From assembly GCA_003516955.1 (NCBI GenBank), contig DPBN01000009.1, forward strand, positions 1 through 9,704: a DNA stretch of 9,704 nt. The letters run 5' to 3'. Positions 4,920-9,704 of this stretch are shown piece by piece. This DNA comes from Armatimonadota bacterium. Lineage in GTDB: Bacteria; Armatimonadota; Fimbriimonadia; Fimbriimonadales; Fimbriimonadaceae. A program made the translations under genes and the position numbers. Position 1 is the first letter of the stretch. Each line of letters starts with the position of its first letter. Below the pieces are notes generated by a model, which ran no database searches, was not told where the DNA came from, and worked only from the letters and a program-made list of their open reading frames with translations.

Positions 4920-5753
4920 GTGGCCTTCTGGAAGCGCAGAGCGGAACGCGGAGGCTCCTCGGAGGAATCCGAGGAGCCTCGCATGTCTCTGGGCGACCAT
5001 CTGGAGGAGCTGCGCACCCGGATCATCCGCAGCCTGCTCTGGCTGACGGTCGGCTGGGTGATCGGCTGGCAGATCCAGCCGTGGCTCTACGACCAGCTGA
5101 ACGCGATGATCGTTGCGAACGTCAAGGGGCCGGGCATCGACTACAAGGAGGTGTTCCGAAACGCCACCGAGCCGTTCATGCTCAAGTTCCGGTTGAGCTT
5201 TCTCATCGGTCTGATCCTGGCGTTTCCGTTCATCGTGCTCCAGCTTTGGGGCTTCGTGGAGCCGGGGCTGAGGCCGCACGAGAGCCGGCCTGTGAAGCGT
5301 CTGGCCCCGGTGAGCGTGCTGCTGTTCGCGATGGGCGTGTTCTTCTGCTGGTTCATCCTGCCCAGCGCGTTCAAGTGGTTCGTCAGCTACCTGGCGGAGT
5401 TCCCCGGCACCGCGCTCTATCAGGAGCCGGGCACGCTCGTGTTCTTCGTGCTCAAGATGCTGCTGGCGTTCGGATTCGGCTTCCAGCTGCCGCTCGTGGT
5501 GTTCCTCCTGGGCAAGGTGGGTTTGCTGGAGCCGGGCCTTCTGATCCGCTATTGGCGCCAGGCGGCGGTGGCGATCTTCACCCTCTCGGCGATCGTGACG
5601 CCCAGCAACGACGCGTTCAGCATGTTGATGATGGCGATCCCGCTCACGATCCTGTTCGCGATCAGCGTGTGGGCCGTCCGGCTGACGAGCCGGCGCAAGC
5701 CCGCCGACGGCGGGGAGGAATCCGAGGCGGAGGACGCCGCGGACCAGCCGTGA
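4920..5753 (+). CDS. tatC: Sec-independent (Tat) protein translocase subunit TatC
   Basis: Inner-membrane receptor that recognises twin-arginine signal peptides of folded proteins. The 277-residue protein has the diagnostic cytoplasmic motif HLEELRTR (27-34), six hydrophobic segments, the first cytoplasmic-loop signature FVEPGLRPHE with Glu121, and TPSNDAF (227-233), whose Asp231 matches the conserved Asp of E. coli TatC. The start is ambiguous. GTG at 4920 gives a 21-residue Ser/Glu-rich extension, with a weak AGGG upstream. ATG at 4983 starts MSLGDHLEELR, like most TatC proteins, and has GAGGAG (4971-4976) at 6 bases, but that site is buried in a 12-bp hairpin. The C-terminus is an acidic tail (257-277). 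No tatA or tatB is in the window. It shares a GTGA overlap with the downstream helicase gene. Confidence 0.95.
   Translation: MAFWKRRAERGGSSEESEEPRMSLGDHLEELRTRIIRSLLWLTVGWVIGWQIQPWLYDQLNAMIVANVKGPGIDYKEVFRNATEPFMLKFRLSFLIGLILAFPFIVLQLWGFVEPGLRPHESRPVKRLAPVSVLLFAMGVFFCWFILPSAFKWFVSYLAEFPGTALYQEPGTLVFFVLKMLLAFGFGFQLPLVVFLLGKVGLLEPGLLIRYWRQAAVAIFTLSAIVTPSNDAFSMLMMAIPLTILFAISVWAVRLTSRRKPADGGEESEAEDAADQP
4951..4980 (+). repeat. Perfect 12-bp inverted repeat at the 5' end of tatC
   Basis: Arms GAGGCTCCTCGG (4951-4962) and CCGAGGAGCCTC (4969-4980) flank the 6-base loop AGGAAT. No T-run follows, so it is not a classical terminator. The right arm contains GAGGAG, the likely Shine-Dalgarno for the alternative tatC start ATG at 4983. 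The hairpin could therefore mask that site or attenuate read-through from the upstream gene. If GTG 4920 is the start, it is simply coding (residues 11-20). Confidence 0.75.
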
Positions 5754-8017
5754 GCCTGCAGGCGTTCGTTGAAGACGTGAGGGCGAGGGGCATCCTCGGG
5801 GTCCCGGCGCAGCGCGTGGTGGAGCTGGCCTCCGAAGAGCCGGCTTTCGCCGAGCTGCGGGCGCCGCTCCGGGAGTCCACGCGGCGGGCGTTGGAGGCAG
5901 CGGGCATCCGCAGTTTCTTCCGACACCAGGCGGAGGCGATCGACGCGGCGCTGGCGGGGCGGGACGTGGTGCTCGCCACCGGGACCAACAGCGGCAAGTC
6001 GCTGGCCTATCAGGTGCCCGCGCTGGAGGCGCTGGCGGCCGAGCCGTCGGCGCGCGTGCTGATGTTGTTCCCGACCAAGGCGCTCGCCCAAGACCAGCTG
6101 GGCAAGCTCGAGGCCATGCTTCCGCCGGGCGTTCGGTGCGCCACCTACGACGGCGACACGCCCCCGGCGCAACGGTCGGCGATCCGGCGCAACGCGCACG
6201 TGATCCTGACGAACCCCGACATGCTGCACGTGGGGATCCTGCCGAACCACGACCTGTGGAGCCGGGTGCTGAAGTCGCTCCGGCTGGTGGTGCTGGACGA
6301 GATGCACGTGTACCGCGGCGTGTTCGGATCGCACGTGGCCTCGGTGCTGTGGCGCCTGCTGCGGCTGTGCGAGTGGTACGGTTCCCATCCGCAGATCGTG
6401 GCGGCCAGCGCAACGATCGCCAACCCGCTGCGGGCGTTCCGGCTACTGACCGGTCGGGACGCAGCCCTCGTGTGGGACGACGCTTCGGCCAAGGGCAGGC
6501 GGACGTTCGTGTTCTGGTCTCCGCCGATCGTGGACTCGGAGATGGAGGGCAGCCCGAACTGGGCCACGGCGTGGTTGCTGGCCTCTCTGGCGTCCGCAGG
6601 AATCCGGACTCTGGCCTTCTCGCGGGCGCGCAGCTCGGCGGAGATAGTTCTGCGGCGGGCCCGCCGGGCCGCGGAGTCCTCGGGCCTGCTCGACCCGGCG
6701 AAGCTCGAGTCGTACCGGGCGGGCTACTCTCCCACCGAGCGGCGGGAGATCGAGCGTGCGCTGTTCCGGGGCGACGTGCTGGGGCTGTCGTCGACCAACG
6801 CCCTGGAGCTGGGCGTGGACGTCGGCGGCCTGGACGCGGTGATCCTGAACGGCTATCCCGGGTCCGTGGCGAGCTTCTGGCAACAGGCCGGGCGGGCAGG
6901 CCGCGGCGCCCGGGACGGGCTGGTGCTTTTCGTGGCGCACGGAGACGCGCTGGACCAGTTCCTGTGCCGCGAGCCCGAGCGGCTCTTGGAGGCGCGGTCC
7001 GAATCGGTGGCCCTCAACCCGGAGAACCCGGTGATTCTGGGAAGGCATCTGCTGTGCGCGGCGCACGAGCGGCCGCTTGCGCCGACCGAGCTGGCGGAGC
7101 GCTCGGAGCGTTGCCTCCGCGTCGCCGAAGGCCTGGAGCAGGAGGGGTCCCTGCGGTTCTCGGCGGGGCGCTTCTTCTACCCTCTGCACGAGCCGCCGGC
7201 GCAGTCGGTCGACATCCGCGGGACGGGCGGCGACACCTTCGTGCTGCTGGTGGGCGGCCAGCCGATCGGCACCATGGAGTCTTGGCGGGCGCTGAGGCAG
7301 GCGCACCCCGGCGCGGTCTACCTGCATCGGGACGCCACGTACGAGTGCGTCGAGCTGGACCTGGCGGCACGGGTGGCGAGGCTCCAGCCCAGCGACACGA
7401 ACCTGATGACGCAGTCTCTGGTCCAGACGTCGATCGAGATCCTCGCGGAGACGGACGCGGGGACCTGGGGGCCGTGGATGGTCCGCTTCGGGGCGCTGCG
7501 CGTGACGGACCAGGTCGTGGGCTACCGCTACTATCCCTTCGAGGGTCGCGGCGCTCAGGGCGAGAGGGAGCTGGACCTGCCTCCGACGAGCTACGAGACG
7601 ATCGGCCTGTGGCTGGAGATGCCGCCTTTGGAGGAGCCCGAGGCCGTCGGCGCCCTGCACGGATTGGAGCACGCGCTGATGGCGGTCGGCCCGTTGCTGG
7701 CGGGGTGCGACCGCGCCGACCTGGGAAGCTCTTGGTACAGCGTCTTCCCGGACACCCTGCAGGCGGAGCTGTTCGTGTTCGACCAGATTCCGGGCGGGGT
7801 CGGGCTGACCACGGAGCTGTACAACCAGCGGGACGCGTGGGCCTCGGCGGCCACGCAGCTGCTCGCCGGCTGCTCGTGCGAGGAGGGTTGCCCCGCCTGC
7901 CTGCTGAGTCCGCGGTGTCCAGCCGGGAACGCGGCGTTGGGCAAGGCCGGCGCGCTCAGGCTGCTGCGGCGCCTGGGGGAGGCTGGAGGCGCCGGGCGGA
8001 TTCGAACCGCCGAATGA
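5750..8017 (+). CDS. mrfA: MrfA/YprA-type DEAD/DEAH-box helicase with C-terminal DUF1998 cysteine cluster
   Basis: Superfamily 2 DNA helicase. The B. subtilis relative MrfA unwinds DNA in a UvrA-independent nucleotide excision repair route for mitomycin-type damage. The 755 residues compare with about 749 in MrfA. Motifs in order: FRHQAEAI (Q-like, 57-64), Walker A TGTNSGKS (77-84), PTKALAQDQ, Walker B/motif II DEMH (183-186), SAT (220-222), TLAFSRARSSAE (motif IV), STNALELGVDVG (motif V) and QQAGRAGRG (motif VI, 378-386). The C-terminal DUF1998-like part ends in cysteines C708, C710, C714, C717 and C723, which likely hold zinc as in MrfA. Motif II is DEMH where DEAH is usual. Start GTG 5750 overlaps the tatC stop, so it is probably translationally coupled. 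mrfB, the exonuclease partner in B. subtilis, is not in the window. The final residues GRIRTAE are encoded antisense to tRNA-Cys. Confidence 0.9.
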   Translation: MSLQAFVEDVRARGILGVPAQRVVELASEEPAFAELRAPLRESTRRALEAAGIRSFFRHQAEAIDAALAGRDVVLATGTNSGKSLAYQVPALEALAAEPSARVLMLFPTKALAQDQLGKLEAMLPPGVRCATYDGDTPPAQRSAIRRNAHVILTNPDMLHVGILPNHDLWSRVLKSLRLVVLDEMHVYRGVFGSHVASVLWRLLRLCEWYGSHPQIVAASATIANPLRAFRLLTGRDAALVWDDASAKGRRTFVFWSPPIVDSEMEGSPNWATAWLLASLASAGIRTLAFSRARSSAEIVLRRARRAAESSGLLDPAKLESYRAGYSPTERREIERALFRGDVLGLSSTNALELGVDVGGLDAVILNGYPGSVASFWQQAGRAGRGARDGLVLFVAHGDALDQFLCREPERLLEARSESVALNPENPVILGRHLLCAAHERPLAPTELAERSERCLRVAEGLEQEGSLRFSAGRFFYPLHEPPAQSVDIRGTGGDTFVLLVGGQPIGTMESWRALRQAHPGAVYLHRDATYECVELDLAARVARLQPSDTNLMTQSLVQTSIEILAETDAGTWGPWMVRFGALRVTDQVVGYRYYPFEGRGAQGERELDLPPTSYETIGLWLEMPPLEEPEAVGALHGLEHALMAVGPLLAGCDRADLGSSWYSVFPDTLQAELFVFDQIPGGVGLTTELYNQRDAWASAATQLLAGCSCEEGCPACLLSPRCPAGNAALGKAGALRLLRRLGEAGGAGRIRTAE

Positions 8018-8059
8018 GGGTTTTGCAGACCCTTCCCTTAACCACTTGGGTACGACGCC
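7984..8059 (-). tRNA. tRNA-Cys (GCA), CCA encoded
   Basis: The minus strand folds into a full 76-base cloverleaf. Acceptor GGCGTCG (8059-8053) pairs with CGGCGCC with one T-G wobble. The D-arm is CCC/GGG around AAGTGGTTAA. Anticodon stem AGGGT/ACCCT encloses loop CTGCAAA (anticodon GCA). The variable loop is CATTC, and T-arm GGCGG/CCGCC encloses TTCGAAT. The discriminator is T (U), as expected for tRNA-Cys, and the terminal CCA is encoded at 7986-7984. Its 3' 34 bases overlap the helicase gene on the opposite strand. Confidence 0.97.
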
Positions 8060-8070
8060 CCTCGGCAGGA

Positions 8071-8076
8071 TTTATA
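8071..8076 (-). promoter_or_regulatory. Possible -10 box upstream of tRNA-Cys
   Basis: TATAAA on the minus strand at 8076-8071 lies 11 bases before the tRNA-Cys 5' end. No recognisable -35 was found at the right distance, so either the promoter is weak or the tRNA is mainly expressed from the upstream tRNA-Ser unit. Confidence 0.33.
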
Positions 8077-8089
8077 CCCCGAAACGGCC

Positions 8090-8428
8090 TCAGGGGAGAA
8101 GCTCGTCGTGGGCCAGGAAGAAGCTCTGGGCTTGCTCGCCGGGCCGGTAGAACACCACACCGGGCGGCACCCCCTGGAGCACCCACGCGGCGACGGCGCG
8201 CGCCTCGGCCTCGGGGAACGGCCGCTCGTCCGGCCTCCAGACCATCAGGTGGAGCAGGTCGTCCTCACCCTCGAAGCGATAGGCGTAGGGGCCGACGGAG
8301 CCGCAGAAGGGGTCCGGGCCACCGGGTCGGGCCATCGGCACCTTGCGGTTTGATCGAACGCTTTCGCGGATCTGGTCGAGGATGCGGTCTCGCTCCGCGG
8401 TCTCGTCGGGGGTGGGGTTGAGGATCAT
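8090..8428 (-). CDS. Hypothetical protein, 112 residues, between two tRNA genes
   Basis: Not recognised. The predicted product is soluble and acidic: an N-terminal charged helix (TPDETAERDRILDQIRESV, 6-24), then DDLLHLMVWRPDERPFPEAE (56-75) and a hydrophobic strand-rich part GVPPGVVFYRPGEQAQSFF (86-104). No signal peptide or membrane segment is apparent. The DDLLHLMVWRPDE and VVFYRPG pieces read like strands of a small alpha/beta fold. Its start lies 12 bases after the 3' end of tRNA-Ser and its stop is 30 bases before tRNA-Cys, all on one strand, suggesting a mixed tRNA-mRNA transcript. No Shine-Dalgarno precedes the ATG at 8428, so the start could be wrong or initiation unusual. Balanced amino acid composition with no low-complexity bias supports coding, but homologues would be needed to prove it. 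Confidence 0.6.
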   Translation of the reverse strand: MILNPTPDETAERDRILDQIRESVRSNRKVPMARPGGPDPFCGSVGPYAYRFEGEDDLLHLMVWRPDERPFPEAEARAVAAWVLQGVPPGVVFYRPGEQAQSFFLAHDELLP

Positions 8429-8440
8429 GGAGCACAGGGA

Positions 8441-8532
8441 TGGCGGAGCGGGTGGGATTCGAACCCACGACCCGGCTTTCGCCGAGTACGCGATTTCCAG
8501 TCGCGCTCCTTAGACCACTCGGACACCACTCC
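8441..8532 (-). tRNA. tRNA-Ser (GGA), CCA encoded
   Basis: 92-base class II tRNA on the minus strand. Acceptor GGAGTGG (8532-8526) pairs with CCGCTCC. Anticodon stem CGCGA/TCGCG encloses loop CTGGAAA (anticodon GGA). A long variable arm TACTCGGCGAAAGCCGGGTC, typical of serine tRNAs, follows. T-arm GTGGG/CCCAC encloses TTCGAAT. Discriminator G and an encoded CCA (8443-8441) complete it. Confidence 0.97.
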
Positions 8533-8544
8533 GCGCCAAGCCCT

Positions 8545-8550
8545 ATTATG
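8545..8550 (-). promoter_or_regulatory. Possible -10 box of tRNA-Ser
   Basis: CATAAT (5 of 6 of TATAAT) on the minus strand at 8550-8545 lies 12 bases before the tRNA-Ser 5' end at 8532. The expected -35 position (about 8568-8573) reads GGAGCG and does not match. It lies just beyond the terminator of the upstream lipoprotein gene, which is a logical place for a new promoter. Confidence 0.4.
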
Positions 8551-8577
8551 GCCGATCCGCGGGCGGACGCTCCCTGC

Positions 8578-8609
8578 AGAAGGAAGGACCCGGGCTTGCG
8601 CCCGGGTCC
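8578..8609 (-). terminator. Rho-independent-type terminator of the prepilin-lipoprotein unit
   Basis: A perfect 10-bp hairpin: plus-strand arms GGACCCGGGC (8586-8595) and GCCCGGGTCC (8600-8609) around a 4-base loop. On the minus strand it is followed by TTCCTTCT (8585-8578), a moderately T-rich tail. It begins 26 bases after the lipoprotein stop codon and before the tRNA-Ser promoter region. Confidence 0.75.
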
Positions 8610-8635
8610 CCCGCTCGTCTCGGCTCCCTTCCGGG

Positions 8636-8869
8636 TCACTTGGGCGCCGGCGGAGCCGCCGGGCCCCCGCCCTTCTGGGATTCGATGATCCCCCGCACCT
8701 TCTCGCGCATCTCGGGAGGAACCTTGTTGATGTCGAACTCGCCCTTGCCGGCCTCCAGCGAGTCGCGGATCTTCGCCTCTTCGTCCTTCGAGAGCTGCGT
8801 CTCGGAGGAGCAACCGAACACCGCGAGAGTCGCCAGGATCCCCAGTGCGGGAAGCAGGAATCGCTTCAT
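8636..8869 (-). CDS. Small lipoprotein, unknown function
   Basis: 77 residues with a lipoprotein signal peptide: MKRFLLPALGILATLAVFGC, with the cysteine to be lipidated at position 20. The residue before it is Gly as in a lipobox; the Phe at -2 is less usual. The mature part (58 residues) is charged and helical, SKDEEAKIRDSLEAGKGEFD (27-46), then VPPEMREKVRGIIESQKGGG (50-69) and a Pro/Ala tail APPAPK. The family is not recognised; a phrase of the type PPEMREKVR is common in small exported proteins of this kind. It lies 25 bases after the prepilin-like gene on the same strand, and a strong terminator follows, so the two probably form an operon end. The ATG at 8869 has purine-rich GGAGAGGA upstream, somewhat distant at about 10 bases, and AAGG directly adjacent. 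Confidence 0.8.
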   Translation of the reverse strand: MKRFLLPALGILATLAVFGCSSETQLSKDEEAKIRDSLEAGKGEFDINKVPPEMREKVRGIIESQKGGGPAAPPAPK

Positions 8870-8894
8870 CCTTGAACCATCCTCTCCGACCGGA

Positions 8895-9704
8895 TCAGTT
8901 GCGCAGGGCGTCCCACATGTTGTCCGACGGGCGCGCCAGCGGGTCGGGGTTAGTGGCCACCGGCTTGAGGGCCTTGGCGTGGCCGTCCGCGAAGACCATG
9001 TTGGCGCTGTTGTTCACGACGGACATCGAGCCGTCCTGCCCGAAGGGCCAGGCGGCGGTGGTCGCCATCAGGCCGCTGGGCGTGGCGGCGCACTGGTCCT
9101 GGTAGTAGTCGTCGGTTCCGTCCGGGACCCAGAGGAACACGTTGGTCGGCCAGTAGAACGCGTAGTTGCCACCGAGCCAAGCCGGGTGCGCCGGGCACTT
9201 GCGGACGTCCGAGGAGTACTTCGGAGCGAGCATGATGGTCGCGGCGGGGTTGGTCACCGCGGTGGTCGCGGTGCCGGTGCCGGGGGTGAACCACGTCGCC
9301 CAGCTGGACCAGTCGTCGTTGCGCAGGCCGAAGATGCCTCGGGACACGTTGTCCGGGTTGACGCCTCCGCCGAACACCGCGTTGGCGCCCCAGGCGATCC
9401 ACGGGCCCGTCCAGGACGAGTTGTCGCCGCCGGTGATGCCGGAGTCGAGCGGCGAGCGGAAGATGCCGAGGTTCTTCACGTAGGGGACCAGGCGCGGCAC
9501 CCAGTGGATGTCGTTCGCCGGATGGGTCCAGTCGTACAGATGGGTGGTCGGGAACACGTCGTCGTAATCGCCGGCGTACATGATCGTCGCCAGACCCAGC
9601 TGCTTGACGTTGGAGAGCTCCGAAGCCTTCTTGGCGGAGACCTTGGCCTGGGCGAAGACGGGGAACAGGATCGCGGCCAAGATCGCGATGATGGCGATGA
9701 CCAC
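8895..9704 (-). CDS. Prepilin-type protein with H-X9-DG / DUF1559-like domain, 5' end beyond window
   Basis: Partial: 269 residues are visible and the N-terminus lies off the right edge. The first visible residues, VVIAIIAILAAILFPVFAQA, are the hydrophobic helix of a class III/type IV prepilin-like signal (full motif usually GFTLIELLVVIAIIAILAAI), so the GTG at the edge is an internal Val codon, not a start. ASELSNVKQLGLATIMYAGD (27-46) with DYDDVFP is the hallmark that follows the helix in this family. The C-terminal NMVFADGHAKAL is the H-X9-DG-type ending. The body is rich in Trp, Gly and Asn, fitting an exported globular domain. Such proteins are typically present in many copies in Planctomycetota and Armatimonadota; their exact role, surface pseudopilins or secretion components, is mostly unproven. 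The lipoprotein gene follows 25 bases downstream. Confidence 0.92.
   Translation of the reverse strand: MVIAIIAILAAILFPVFAQAKVSAKKASELSNVKQLGLATIMYAGDYDDVFPTTHLYDWTHPANDIHWVPRLVPYVKNLGIFRSPLDSGITGGDNSSWTGPWIAWGANAVFGGGVNPDNVSRGIFGLRNDDWSSWATWFTPGTGTATTAVTNPAATIMLAPKYSSDVRKCPAHPAWLGGNYAFYWPTNVFLWVPDGTDDYYQDQCAATPSGLMATTAAWPFGQDGSMSVVNNSANMVFADGHAKALKPVATNPDPLARPSDNMWDALRN

Noticed and set aside
3161..5026. 621-codon minus-strand open frame opposite rplR, the chimera and tatC
   Set aside because: Composition is dominated by His, Arg, Ala and Leu repeats, as expected from the complement of GC-rich coding sequence; it has no domain signature and is antisense to secure genes.
7968..7993. GGCGCCT...AGGCGCC inverted repeat between the helicase end and tRNA-Cys as a terminator
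   Set aside because: One arm is the tRNA acceptor strand, the loop is 12 bases and there is no T-run, so it is not convincing as a terminator.
8440..8688. Plus-strand open frame beginning with ERVGFEPTT-like residues
   Set aside because: This peptide is the well-known translation of the reverse strand of a tRNA T-arm; it overlaps tRNA-Ser and the terminator.
1..9704. CRISPR arrays, insertion sequences, phage genes, toxin-antitoxin or defence operons
   Set aside because: No regularly spaced direct repeats, transposase motifs, terminal inverted repeats or defence-gene signatures were seen; the MrfA-type helicase fits DNA repair, and no DISARM or other defence partners accompany it.

Overview
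The window looks like a chromosomal stretch of a GC-rich, flagellated bacterium with two membranes. It carries a truncated type IV-pilin-like protein of the H-X9-DG / DUF1559 style (abundant in Armatimonadota and Planctomycetota), a zinc-type ribosomal protein S14, a cyclic-di-AMP receptor and a Tat component. An Armatimonadota (Fimbriimonas-like) source is my best guess, by inference from this mix, not from a marker search. Genes are tightly packed and there is no gene-free stretch over 300 bases.

Left block (1-1686, minus strand): reading along the minus strand, a four-helix membrane protein of unknown role, the flagellar export chaperone fliS, a FliT/FlgN-like small chaperone, and a DarA-type cyclic-di-AMP receptor that has its own promoter so close to the start codon that its mRNA may be leaderless.

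Centre (1687-4897, plus strand): a divergent intergenic region with a good sigma-70-type promoter and a hairpin-rich leader drives rpsN-rpsH-rplF-rplR and the 5' part of rpsE. The usual upstream neighbours (rplN, rplX, rplE) are absent. After about 70 codons rpsE stops matching S5 and continues in frame into an unrelated protein with a Gly/Met/Pro-rich tail. This rpsE chimera is the most striking object here: a real fusion/deletion, or an assembly join that should be tested first.

Right-centre (4920-8017, plus strand): tatC, then a MrfA/YprA-type DEAD/DEAH helicase with a C-terminal cysteine cluster, overlapping tatC by 4 bases. The helicase 3' end runs 34 bases into a convergent tRNA-Cys gene, which supplies its stop codon on the opposite strand.

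Right block (7984-9704, minus strand): a small hypothetical gene lies between tRNA-Ser(GGA) and tRNA-Cys(GCA), probably as one unit. Upstream of it, a prepilin-like protein (cut by the window edge) and a small lipoprotein form a second unit ended by a strong hairpin terminator.

No CRISPR array, insertion sequence, phage gene or clear novel defence system was seen.
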